28,420 bases of DNA from a virus. The notes under the pieces were generated by a model. That model had not been told where the DNA came from, did no database searches, and worked only from the letters and a program-made list of their open reading frames with translations. The position numbers and the translations under genes are program-made. This document shows, piece by piece, positions 6,910 to 13,031 of this stretch (position 1 is the stretch's first letter; the number at the start of each line of letters is the position of its first letter). The stretch lies in IMG/VR virus record IMGVR_UViG_3300012920_000191, positions 1 to 28,420 of that record; one strand, 5' to 3'.

Positions 6910-7070
6910 GAAAGATTTGGAGAATATGGGCAAAAACTATAGGAAGCAAAATAGGTGACGAAAAAGAAAGCGACATCGCTGCGGCATTACGTACTGTATG
7001 GGTTGTTACTCATTTGGTGGCTTGCTTTTTTATTATCGCACATAATGGAATAAAATTAGGATGGTTTTAA
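6906..7070 (+). CDS. Small membrane protein, 54 aa
   Basis: It starts at an ATG overlapping the gp44 stop and ends exactly one base before the GMP reductase ATG. Residues 1-30 are basic and amphipathic (MRKIWRIWAK...), and residues about 30-46 form one membrane helix (TVWVVTHLVACFFIIA). A similar small protein follows gp44 in T4-like cyanophages as I recall. Function unknown. Confidence 0.7.
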   Translation: MRKIWRIWAKTIGSKIGDEKESDIAAALRTVWVVTHLVACFFIIAHNGIKLGWF

Positions 7071-8060
7071 ATGCGAATTGAAGAAGATATTAAATTAGAT
7101 TATAATGATGTTTTACTAAGACCAAAAAGGTCTACTCTATCTTCAAGATATGATGTAGACATGAAACGTACTTATAAGTTTTTGCATAGTAAGAAGGAAT
7201 GGACAGGTATTCCTATTATGGCATCCAATATGGATACTGTTGGAACACCAGCTATGCATCAGTCACTTTTAGAATATGACATGATTACTTGTCCTGCAAG
7301 ACATTACCTTAAAAATGACCTTATGGCATTTAAAGGTGATAATATTTGTATGATGGGTGGACTTGAAGATATTTCTATTCTTACTACTCATAATATTAAA
7401 TGGGATTTTGTAGGAATAGATGTTGCTAATGGTTATACTATTTCAGTGATTGACGCAGTTAAGTCATTACGTCAACATATTCCAGAATCTACTATTGTGG
7501 TCGGTAATGTAGTAACTGCAGATATGACACAAGAGCTAATTCTAGCAGGAGCTGATATTATTAAAGTAGGTGTAGGTCCAGGATCAGTTTGTACTACTAG
7601 AATTAAGACTGGTGTTGGATATCCACAACTATCTGCAGTTATGGAATGTGCAGATGCAGCTCATGGCATGAACGCTCATATTATAGCAGATGGTGGTTGT
7701 ACCAACTCTGGTGATATAGTAAAGGCATTTGCAGCAGGTGCAGACTTTGTTATGATTGGTGGTATGTTGGCTGGTCATGATGAATGTGATGGTAAAGTGG
7801 TAGATGGCAAGATGCAATTCTACGGAATGGCTTCAGAATCAGCTATGTCAAGACACAATGTACCTCATAGAGAATACAGAGGAGTAGAAGGTAAGACAGT
7901 TGAAGTTCCTTATAGAGGACCTGTAAAAGAAACACTTATTGATATTTTGTCTGGTATTAGGTCTGCTTGTACATATGTTGGAGCAAAGAGAATAAAATCG
8001 TTGTCTAAATGTGCAACTTTCGTTAAAGTAAAAGATACTCATAATAGGATATTTGAATGA
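7071..8060 (+). CDS. guaC: GMP reductase
   Basis: A 329-aa IMPDH/GMPR-family TIM barrel. It has LDYNDVLLRPKR at the start, the catalytic loop GPGSVCTTRIKTGVGYPQLS with the thioimidate-forming Cys174, the ADGGC strand, GADFVMIGGMLAGHDE and YRGVEGK. The TGVGYPQ loop and the lack of a CBS insertion indicate GMP reductase rather than IMP dehydrogenase. It converts GMP to IMP with NADPH, diverting host guanine nucleotides from RNA into IMP and hence adenine nucleotides. It lies inside the clamp-loader operon, between gp44 and gp62, which is unlike T4. Confidence 0.93.
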   Translation: MRIEEDIKLDYNDVLLRPKRSTLSSRYDVDMKRTYKFLHSKKEWTGIPIMASNMDTVGTPAMHQSLLEYDMITCPARHYLKNDLMAFKGDNICMMGGLEDISILTTHNIKWDFVGIDVANGYTISVIDAVKSLRQHIPESTIVVGNVVTADMTQELILAGADIIKVGVGPGSVCTTRIKTGVGYPQLSAVMECADAAHGMNAHIIADGGCTNSGDIVKAFAAGADFVMIGGMLAGHDECDGKVVDGKMQFYGMASESAMSRHNVPHREYRGVEGKTVEVPYRGPVKETLIDILSGIRSACTYVGAKRIKSLSKCATFVKVKDTHNRIFE

Positions 8061-8284
8061 CTTGGATTAATGTAGATGATAAGATGCCTGCAGTTGGGCA
8101 GAATGTATGGTATTATTTTGAACCTGTTGGTAAGCACCGTGGTACTTTCGATGGATACTATGTAGATGAAGAAGGTAAAGAGTGGAAGGGAATGCATATG
8201 TTCTCTTGTGACTATGGTTGGCTTACTGGTGATGTGACTCATTGGCACCCTGACCAAGAGGAGAAACCTGATGGGCCTATTTGA
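8057..8284 (+). CDS. DUF551-like small protein, 75 aa
   Basis: The protein opens with TWINVDDKMPAVGQNVWYY and has VTHWHP near the end, the pattern of phage DUF551 proteins (WI-x-V-x-x-x-x-P ... VTHW-x-P). The function of the family is unknown. The ATG overlaps the GMP reductase stop (ATGA), and the 3' end overlaps the gp62 start by 14 bases, so it is embedded in the replication operon. Confidence 0.7.
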   Translation: MTWINVDDKMPAVGQNVWYYFEPVGKHRGTFDGYYVDEEGKEWKGMHMFSCDYGWLTGDVTHWHPDQEEKPDGPI

Positions 8285-8651
8285 TCTAATCAATAAAATA
8301 AGCCACTCGAAAGATGTCAGTGATGTGACAGCTAATGATATTGCTGTAGATTATGTTCCTTTTGTTGTCAATAAAACATTATCATATCATCCTGATTCTT
8401 TGATTTATGCTAACGAAATGAATCAAAGACAACATCTAGATAAACAACTTCAATTTCAGTTTTACCTAAATAGTCTTAGACCTAGGAAGCGTTTTGCTAA
8501 ATGGGTTAAAGCTGAAAAGGTAGATAATTTAGAAGCAGTGAAGTTATCATTTAATTATAGTAATGAAAAAGCATTGCAGATAATAGATCTCCTTAGCGAT
8601 GAACAAATAAATGAAATAATAAAGGATCGCACAGGTGGAGTTGAAAAATGA
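8271..8651 (+). CDS. 62: Clamp loader small subunit gp62
   Basis: A 126-aa protein matching the short gp62 of T4-like marine phages. It has DYVPFVVNKTLSYHPDSLIY near residue 27, ANEMNQR, an LRPRKRFAKWVK basic segment and a YSNEKALQIIDLL helix at the C-terminus. T4 gp62 is longer (187 aa). It is the non-ATPase partner of gp44 in the 4:1 clamp loader. Position before regA agrees with T4 synteny. The ATG at 8271 lies within the upstream ORF, and the stop overlaps the regA ATG. Confidence 0.85.
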   Translation: MGLFDLINKISHSKDVSDVTANDIAVDYVPFVVNKTLSYHPDSLIYANEMNQRQHLDKQLQFQFYLNSLRPRKRFAKWVKAEKVDNLEAVKLSFNYSNEKALQIIDLLSDEQINEIIKDRTGGVEK

Positions 8652-9043
8652 GTTTAATAGATTCACTCGTTGAAGTGAAGCTGAATGATAGTGAAGATTT
8701 TCTAAAGGTTAGAGAAACACTAACTCGAATTGGCGTAGCTTCTCGAAAAGATAAAACATTATATCAATCATGTCATATCTTACACAAACAAGGCAAATAT
8801 TACATAGTACATTTCAAAGAACTTTTTGCTTTAGACGGTAAACCAACAAACATTTCAGATCAAGATGTAGCTAGAAGAAACACTATAGCTAATCTATTGT
8901 CAGAATGGAAACTAGTATCTTTAGTTGATTCAAACAAAATTAAAGATCCTATTGCACCATTAAGTCAGGTTAAGATTGTTGGGTTCAAGGATAAAGAAAG
9001 TTGGGACTTGGTTACTAAGTATAGTATTGGCAGAAAGAATTGA
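8648..9043 (+). CDS. regA: RegA translational repressor
   Basis: A 131-aa protein (T4 RegA is 122 aa). It begins LIDSLVEVKLNDSEDFLKVRETLTRIG, followed by a Lys-rich QSCHILHKQGKYYIVHFKELF strand pair and DVARRNTIANLLSEW, the recognisable RegA core. RegA binds AU-rich start regions of early mRNAs, including those of replication genes, and blocks ribosome binding late in early phase. Its place directly after gp62 matches T4 order. The ATG overlaps the gp62 TGA. The frequent AU-only stretches around starts in this window are plausible targets, but none was tested. Confidence 0.9.
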   Translation: MSLIDSLVEVKLNDSEDFLKVRETLTRIGVASRKDKTLYQSCHILHKQGKYYIVHFKELFALDGKPTNISDQDVARRNTIANLLSEWKLVSLVDSNKIKDPIAPLSQVKIVGFKDKESWDLVTKYSIGRKN

Positions 9044-9225
9044 TAGAAAAACAAAAAATATTTGAACGTAATCCTGATACAGGAGTTATTCGTTGGAGAT
9101 ATGTTGGTGAAGATCCAAACGATTATGGATGGCCAAATTATGGAAACATTTTAGACGAAGAGAAAAAAGATAATGAAGTTCGAAGAGTTCGTAATGGAAG
9201 TGGACTTTCCAGTCCACGAGTTTAG
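9040..9225 (+). CDS. Hypothetical protein after regA, 61 aa
   Basis: A short charged protein (FERNPDTGVIRWRYVGEDP core) starting at a TTG that overlaps the regA TGA, consistent with coupled translation. No family is recognised. It overlaps the following oxygenase-like gene by 53 bases in another frame. The TTG start and large overlap lower confidence, but the start-stop coupling pattern matches the rest of the operon. Confidence 0.55.
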   Translation: MIEKQKIFERNPDTGVIRWRYVGEDPNDYGWPNYGNILDEEKKDNEVRRVRNGSGLSSPRV

Positions 9226-9706
9226 TAAAAAATTTAAATATCAAATGATTAATGTTTTTAGCTATGACAAGATAGCTATGAACGGAGATACATCAGGATA
9301 CAATACACACTTTGACGATCCTGAATACACTCCTATCATTGGACAAAAGTTTGAAGAAGTAGTAAAAGATATTTTTGATGTAGATGAAAAATCCAGACCA
9401 ATAAAGACTTGGATTTATTGTCAGAACAATAAAAGAAACAAAAGCGTTTGGCATAGCCATGTTAACACTTGCACTGTTAATGGAGTATTTTATATTGACC
9501 CTCCTAAAGAAGGTGGAGGGCTACAATTATTTTTAAATGGTTTTGTTGATACTATTCAACCAAAGAAAGACAAATTGTATTTGTTCCCATATTGGATGGA
9601 TCATAGACCATTACCACAAGAAGATGATGATTGGCGCATAAGTGTTAATGTTGAATATTTTTGTCGACAGAGGCCTGTAGTTAAACAAACAGGAATTATT
9701 TGGTAG
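9173..9706 (+). CDS. 2OG-Fe(II) oxygenase-like phage protein
   Basis: A 177-aa protein with the jelly-roll oxygenase layout of many T4-like marine phages: WHSHVNTC (H94, H96), NGVFYIDPP strand, LYLFPYWMDHRP with H144 as the distal iron ligand, and WRISVNVEY where R155 would bind 2-oxoglutarate. The usual HxD is HxH here, so the iron triad is not fully canonical. Substrates of these phage enzymes are unknown; protein or nucleic-acid hydroxylation is possible. The ATG at 9173 is used; another in-frame ATG lies at 9194. It ends just before an early promoter. Confidence 0.62.
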   Translation: MKFEEFVMEVDFPVHEFSKKFKYQMINVFSYDKIAMNGDTSGYNTHFDDPEYTPIIGQKFEEVVKDIFDVDEKSRPIKTWIYCQNNKRNKSVWHSHVNTCTVNGVFYIDPPKEGGGLQLFLNGFVDTIQPKKDKLYLFPYWMDHRPLPQEDDDWRISVNVEYFCRQRPVVKQTGIIW

Positions 9707-9709
9707 CTG

Positions 9710-9737
9710 TTGACTTTCAAAAAATATATATTATATA
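9710..9737 (+). promoter_or_regulatory. Early sigma70-like promoter for the Hsp20 cassette
   Basis: TTGACT at 9710-9715 is followed after 16 bases by TATATA at 9732-9737 (alternating AT allows 16-18). It is preceded by AGCTG, as in the promoter at 19629. Expected start near 9744, directly at the first thermometer hairpin. Confidence 0.65.
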
Positions 9738-9745
9738 TATTACAT

Positions 9746-9796
9746 GGATACCGCGGGTGCGGGTCCTTCTACAACCTTGCTTAGTCAAAGGAGGTT
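9746..9796 (+). promoter_or_regulatory. ROSE-like RNA thermometer in the hsp20 leader
   Basis: Two hairpins fill the leader. Hairpin 1 (9746-9766): GGAT-A-CCGC pairs with GCGG-GTCC around a GGGT loop, with one bulged A. Hairpin 2 (9773-9796): AACCTTGCTT pairs with AAGGAGGTT around AGTCA, leaving only G9779 unpaired, so the whole Shine-Dalgarno is masked. The UUGCU opposite AGGA with its single extra G is the hallmark of ROSE elements, which control small heat-shock genes in alphaproteobacteria by melting on warming. The ATG lies four bases after hairpin 2. Structure was judged by eye. Confidence 0.78.
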
Positions 9797-9799
9797 AAC

Positions 9800-10273
9800 A
9801 TGACAGGCAATACTTTTACGTTCCCTCGTGGAGCATTTGTTGGTTTCGACCATATTTTTAATGATCTAGAAAGAATGGCAACAGCTCATCAGAAGGATCA
9901 TTATCCCCCACATAACGTAGTAAAGAATACTGAGGATGAGTATCTTATTGAACTCGCCGTAGTAGGATTTAAAGAAGAAGATATTGATATTACGATGCAT
10001 GATGGTATTCTTACTATCAAAGGTAATCGTGATAAGAGACGTAATCAGGATCTTTATGTACATAAAGGTATCAGCGGTCGTAAATTCGAAAGATCATTTA
10101 GACTTTCAGAATTTGTAGAAGTCACTGGAGCAGATCTTGAGGCAGGATTATTAACGGTCCATTTGGAAAGAATCCTTCCCGAAGAAAAGCGTCCTCGTAA
10201 AATTTCAATCAATAAATTGCGAGGTAAAAAAAATGACGGAACTAGTGCTGAACTACTCAACGAGTCTACTTGA
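9800..10273 (+). CDS. Small heat shock protein, Hsp20/IbpA-type
   Basis: A 157-aa alpha-crystallin-domain protein. An N-terminal arm with GFDHIFNDLERM is followed by the beta-sandwich YLIELAVVGFKEEDIDI, DGILTIKG, a GISGRKFERSFRL segment and GLLTVHLERILPEE, with an I-S-I motif after PRK at the C-terminus for oligomer assembly. It is an ATP-independent holdase that keeps unfolding proteins soluble. Hsp20 is known from T4-like marine phages and may help capsid or replisome folding. AAAGGAGG before the ATG is a near-perfect ribosome site that is masked by the predicted thermometer. It overlaps the next ORF by 41 bases. Confidence 0.93.
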   Translation: MTGNTFTFPRGAFVGFDHIFNDLERMATAHQKDHYPPHNVVKNTEDEYLIELAVVGFKEEDIDITMHDGILTIKGNRDKRRNQDLYVHKGISGRKFERSFRLSEFVEVTGADLEAGLLTVHLERILPEEKRPRKISINKLRGKKNDGTSAELLNEST

Positions 10274-10445
10274 AAGAATCTGGGAAAACTTAAAAGGTTT
10301 TGGAAAAAGTATGGTAGCTGCAAGACAAATGCAAGCTAACAGAGAGATTGCAGAGCATTTGTGGAGAACTGGCGAATACAATAGTTATCACGATGCTTAT
10401 CAATCACTTAACGAAAAAACCCTTAAGCAATTAGGAATCAAGTAA
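10233..10445 (+). CDS. Small protein with DUF1127-like C-terminal motif, 70 aa
   Basis: The central segment (SMVAARQMQANREIAEHL) and the LNEKTLKQLGIK tail echo the L-x-D-x-x-L-x-D-I-G-I pattern of DUF1127 proteins, and a clear DUF1127 protein follows directly. I read it as a divergent relative, with modest certainty. Alphaproteobacteria encode many such mini-proteins. GAGG lies upstream of the ATG at 10233. The stop overlaps the next ATG by one base. Confidence 0.65.
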   Translation: MTELVLNYSTSLLERIWENLKGFGKSMVAARQMQANREIAEHLWRTGEYNSYHDAYQSLNEKTLKQLGIK

Positions 10446-10618
10446 TGTTAGATTTTCTTAGAACATTCTTTTCACTTGATAAGCCCCCAATTGATAGACG
10501 TACTTATAACGATTTACACAAACTTACTGATAGAGAACTAAACGATATTGGTATTTCTAGATGTCAAATCGCTATGGTAGCTAGAGGAATTGATCCTCAG
10601 AAAGGTTGGTCAAAATGA
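10445..10618 (+). CDS. DUF1127 (YjiS-like) mini-protein, 57 aa
   Basis: A short protein containing the DUF1127 core: RRTYNDLHKLTDRELNDIGI followed by SRCQIAMVARG. In alphaproteobacteria, Arg-rich DUF1127 proteins act in RNA turnover (CcaF1 of Rhodobacter binds RNA) and in phosphate or stress responses. A phage copy could alter host RNA metabolism, but that is inference. It starts at the ATG overlapping the previous TAA and ends in the ATGA that starts the pseudoazurin gene, so the cassette is translationally coupled. Confidence 0.82.
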   Translation: MLDFLRTFFSLDKPPIDRRTYNDLHKLTDRELNDIGISRCQIAMVARGIDPQKGWSK

Positions 10619-11043
10619 AGACACTTGCTTTTTACTTAGCATTATTTGGAATGGTTTTTGCTGTTGGTTCAGCAAACGCTAAGACAATTGAAATGCTTAA
10701 CAAAGATGACGCTGGAAACAAAATGGTTTACAGTGAAGAAATAGCAAGAGTTGGTACAGGTGAAACTATTACTTGGGTGCCAACATCTAAAGGTCACAAT
10801 GTCGAATGGGTTGCAGGACCTGATGGAGTTGAACTTCCTAAGAAGTCTAAAAATGGCAAAGAAGTTTCTATGACATTTGAATTACCTGGCATCTATTATT
10901 ATTGGTGCACACCACACAAAGGCATGGGCATGATTGGTCTTGTCGTTGTAGGTGATGACGTATCTAATAAGGATGCAATTGCCAAAGCTAAGGCATTAGG
11001 TAAATCGAAGAAGAAACTTAAAACACTTTTAGGAGAACTATAA
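10615..11043 (+). CDS. Pseudoazurin (exported type I blue copper protein)
   Basis: A 142-aa precursor. Residues 1-22 form a signal peptide (MKTLAFYLALFGMVFAVGS, cleavage after A-N-A). The mature part has the cupredoxin copper site: H61 in KGHNVEW, then C98, H101 and M106 in WCTPHKGMGM, with the pseudoazurin C-x2-H-x4-M spacing. The ALGKSKKKLKTLL tail also fits pseudoazurin. These periplasmic carriers pass electrons to nitrite reductase, cytochrome oxidases or peroxidases. I chose the ATG at 10615 (overlapping the upstream stop) over the in-frame TTG at 10606. As an auxiliary metabolic gene in a phage this is unusual. Confidence 0.92.
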   Translation: MKTLAFYLALFGMVFAVGSANAKTIEMLNKDDAGNKMVYSEEIARVGTGETITWVPTSKGHNVEWVAGPDGVELPKKSKNGKEVSMTFELPGIYYYWCTPHKGMGMIGLVVVGDDVSNKDAIAKAKALGKSKKKLKTLLGEL

Positions 11044-11090
11044 TGTGGCCTTACACAGAAGACGAACTTGAGTTCATTAACAAAACATAA
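11043..11090 (+). CDS. 15-residue micro-ORF MWPYTEDELEFINKT
   Basis: The ATG overlaps the pseudoazurin stop (TAATG) and the ORF ends seconds before a terminator. I recall tiny proteins opening MWPYT or MWPWT in T4-like marine phages, which supports it being a translated element, but evidence from one sequence is thin. Its 3' end also forms the late-promoter-like CATAAATA. Confidence 0.4.
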   Translation: MWPYTEDELEFINKT

Positions 11091-11093
11091 ATA
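11086..11093 (+). promoter_or_regulatory. Late-promoter-like CATAAATA
   Basis: CATAAATAG at the end of the micro-ORF fits the N-ATAAATA late motif of T4-like marine phages. A start near 11099 would fall inside the terminator hairpin, so readthrough would be needed to express the Cys-rich gene. It may be chance. Confidence 0.35.
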
Positions 11094-11095
11094 GA

Positions 11096-11118
11096 GGAGC
11101 GGGAAACCGCTCCTTTTT
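11096..11118 (+). terminator. Rho-independent terminator ending the Hsp20-pseudoazurin cassette
   Basis: GGAGCGG (11096-11102) pairs with CCGCTCC (11107-11113) around a GAAA tetraloop and is followed by TTTTT. This GC-rich stem stands out strongly against the AT-rich surroundings. Confidence 0.92.
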
Positions 11119-11132
11119 AGTTGGAGGTGTAC

Positions 11133-11282
11133 ATGGAAGGTCTAAGAAGAACTTGTAATTCATGTGGATGTGATTGTCACTGCTATTCACCTGATTGTCC
11201 TAAATGTCCTAATGATGTTTGTACTAAATGTGAGTGTGGTAATCAAGAAGATATTCCCAGCTCATTTACTAAGAGAAACTAA
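11133..11282 (+). CDS. Cysteine-rich mini-protein, 49 aa
   Basis: TTGGAGGTGTAC gives a strong ribosome site before the ATG at 11133. Ten of 49 residues are Cys, in the run CNSCGCDCHCYSPDCPKC and then C-x2-C-x-C, with one His. This suggests a small zinc- or other metal-binding protein or a knuckle-like fold; I cannot assign a family. It lies between a terminator and a small ORF, with its stop overlapping the next ATG. Confidence 0.7.
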   Translation: MEGLRRTCNSCGCDCHCYSPDCPKCPNDVCTKCECGNQEDIPSSFTKRN

Positions 11283-11485
11283 TGGCCAGAAAACAACAAA
11301 ACTATCTTGAAGTAAGAATAGGTCAGCTCAAAGAAGATCAGCAGAAATGCAAAGACTCTTATGATAAAATGTGGTATAATAGATTAATACAAGAATTAGA
11401 TTGGGCTCAACAAATGAACAACAAACCTACTCATAATTGTTTTATGGGTGGCAATACAACCGGAGAAAAAGAAATATGGACTTAA
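11282..11485 (+). CDS. Hypothetical helical protein, 67 aa
   Basis: A charged protein whose main part is helical (YLEVRIGQLKEDQQKCKDS and YNRLIQELDWAQQM), with heptad-like spacing that could make a coiled coil, and a short C-terminal tail. No family is recognised. The ATG overlaps the previous TAA, and the 3' end overlaps the lysozyme start by 10 bases. Confidence 0.7.
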   Translation: MARKQQNYLEVRIGQLKEDQQKCKDSYDKMWYNRLIQELDWAQQMNNKPTHNCFMGGNTTGEKEIWT

Positions 11486-11919
11486 ACAGACTTAGAGAAG
11501 AACTCGAAATTGACGAGGGAGTGAAATATGAAATTTACTTGGATCATTTGGGCTATCCTACTTTTGGCATTGGCCATCTTATTTTGGAAAGTGATCCAGA
11601 GCATGGACTTGAAGTCGGAATATCTATATCCGAAGATAGAGTCGTCGAAGCCTTTGAAAGCGATGTAGAAACAGTATTATCTGATTGTGAAATTCTTTAT
11701 CCTGATTTTTATGATCTTCCAGAAGAAATGCAATTAGTAATAGCTAACATGATGTTTAATATGGGCAGACCAAGATTATCAAAATTTAAAGGAATGAAGA
11801 AAGGTGTAGATGAAAGAGATTGGAACAAAGCAGCCGACGAGATGGTCGACAGTAACTGGTACAGACAAGTCACAAACAGAGCAGAAAGACTCGTTCAAAG
11901 AGTCAGAGCAATGGCCTAA
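11476..11919 (+). CDS. e: T4-type lysozyme (GH24 endolysin)
   Basis: A 147-aa relative of T4 lysozyme (164 aa). The catalytic triad is in place: E14 in EIDEG, D23 in YLDHLGYPTFGIGH and T29, the same spacing as T4 E11/D20/T26. The C-terminal WNKAADEMVDSNWYRQ and NRAERLVQRVR segments also match. It cleaves the N-acetylmuramic acid to N-acetylglucosamine bond of peptidoglycan at lysis. I chose the ATG at 11476 rather than the upstream in-frame ATG at 11437, because residues align with T4 from there. No signal peptide is seen, so a holin must exist elsewhere. Confidence 0.93.
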   Translation: MDLNRLREELEIDEGVKYEIYLDHLGYPTFGIGHLILESDPEHGLEVGISISEDRVVEAFESDVETVLSDCEILYPDFYDLPEEMQLVIANMMFNMGRPRLSKFKGMKKGVDERDWNKAADEMVDSNWYRQVTNRAERLVQRVRAMA

Positions 11920-11991
11920 CAAATACACTCAAAGAGACTGGGATAGAACTGTAGGTTGGGGCAAAGTACCTGACGAGTATAAAAAATCTAA

Positions 11992-12020
11992 TTGACTTTT
12001 AATTCTAAATAAAGTATTCT
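11992..12020 (+). promoter_or_regulatory. Early promoter for the PiT-like permease
   Basis: TTGACT (11992-11997), 17-base spacer, TATTCT (12015-12020). The predicted start near 12027 places a perfect hairpin at the very 5' end of the mRNA. Confidence 0.6.
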
Positions 12021-12029
12021 CTATATAAC

Positions 12030-12053
12030 AAGTATAAGAATCAGCTTATACTT
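12030..12053 (+). promoter_or_regulatory. Leader hairpin before the permease gene
   Basis: AAGTATAAG (12030-12038) pairs perfectly with CTTATACTT (12045-12053) around AATCAG. No T-run follows, so it is not a terminator. It could protect the 5' end of the transcript or serve as a protein-binding dyad. The ribosome site GGAG follows about seven bases later. Confidence 0.55.
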
Positions 12054-12071
12054 AACTATGGAGAAATTACT

Positions 12072-13031
12072 ATGGAACTAGTAACTCTATGGATGGCTGT
12101 TGGTTTTTTATTTGCAGCTTATTCCGTAATAGCAAACGATTCTGTGCAAACTCTCGGCACATGGATTGCTTCAAACAATGAGAGATTTAACTGGAAGACG
12201 ATGTGGATTGCCGCTTCGTCTGTTTTATTATGGGCACTATGGTATGGTTGGTATATGTATGGTGGAGACATCTCGTATGGCCGACTTAATAAAATACCAT
12301 TTCAAGAAATACAATGGTATCATGCAGCAGCTCCTGGTCTGTTATTAATACTGACTAGAGTAGGAGTTCCTGTTAGTACATCTTTCTTAGTATTATCAGC
12401 ATTTGCTTCTACATTTGTTTTAGAAAAAATGTTAATGAAGTCTATGATGGGATATGCAGTAGCAGCAGTTGCAGCATATGCTCTTTGGTTAGGTATTACT
12501 AAAATACTTGACGAAAACAAACCAGTAAAAGAAGAACACAAAGTTTACTGGAGAGTCGGTCAATGGTTCACTACAGGATTCTTGTGGTGGACGTGGTTGT
12601 CTCATGATATGGCTAACATTGCTGTATTTCTTCCTAGAGAAATCCCAGTAGATTTGATGGTTGTGATCAGCGCAGTCTTTGTAGTTGGACTATGGTATAT
12701 GTTTAGAGAAGGCGGTGGTAAGATTCAGAATATTGTCTTAGAAAAACATAACACTCGATATGTCCGAAGTGCAACTATCATTGATGGTGTCTATTGGATT
12801 ATTCTATTCTTCTTTAAAGAACTCAATGATATTCCAATGTCTACAACATGGGTGTTTGTTGGTCTTCTTTGTGGTAGAGAGCTAGCAATGGCTACTATGA
12901 CTGGTAAAGAAAAGTTCAAAGTAGTGTTTCCTCTGATTGGTAAGGACTTTCTCAAGATGATGGTTGGACTTGCAGCTTCAGTTGGAGTTGTATTAGCAAT
13001 ACATTATGTGATTGTTCCTGCCGGTTTGTAA
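12072..13031 (+). CDS. PiT-like inorganic phosphate permease
   Basis: A 319-aa polytopic membrane protein with about eight or nine hydrophobic segments and two inverted halves, each carrying the PiT family marks. The N-half has FAAYSVIANDSVQTLGT (ND at 22-23) and VPVSTS (99-104). The C-half has WLSHDMANIAVFLPR (178-182) and IPMSTTWVFVG (254-264). PiT carriers import phosphate with Na+ or H+ through these ND and PxST elements. It is shorter than bacterial PitA (about 500 aa) and lacks the large central loop. With its own promoter and terminator it is a stand-alone unit. Substrate is inferred; sulfate or another ion is possible. Confidence 0.72.
   Translation: MELVTLWMAVGFLFAAYSVIANDSVQTLGTWIASNNERFNWKTMWIAASSVLLWALWYGWYMYGGDISYGRLNKIPFQEIQWYHAAAPGLLLILTRVGVPVSTSFLVLSAFASTFVLEKMLMKSMMGYAVAAVAAYALWLGITKILDENKPVKEEHKVYWRVGQWFTTGFLWWTWLSHDMANIAVFLPREIPVDLMVVISAVFVVGLWYMFREGGGKIQNIVLEKHNTRYVRSATIIDGVYWIILFFFKELNDIPMSTTWVFVGLLCGRELAMATMTGKEKFKVVFPLIGKDFLKMMVGLAASVGVVLAIHYVIVPAGL

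Noticed and set aside
7071-8060. IMP dehydrogenase instead of GMP reductase
   Set aside because: No CBS domains, and the TGVGYPQ active-site loop follows GMP reductase.
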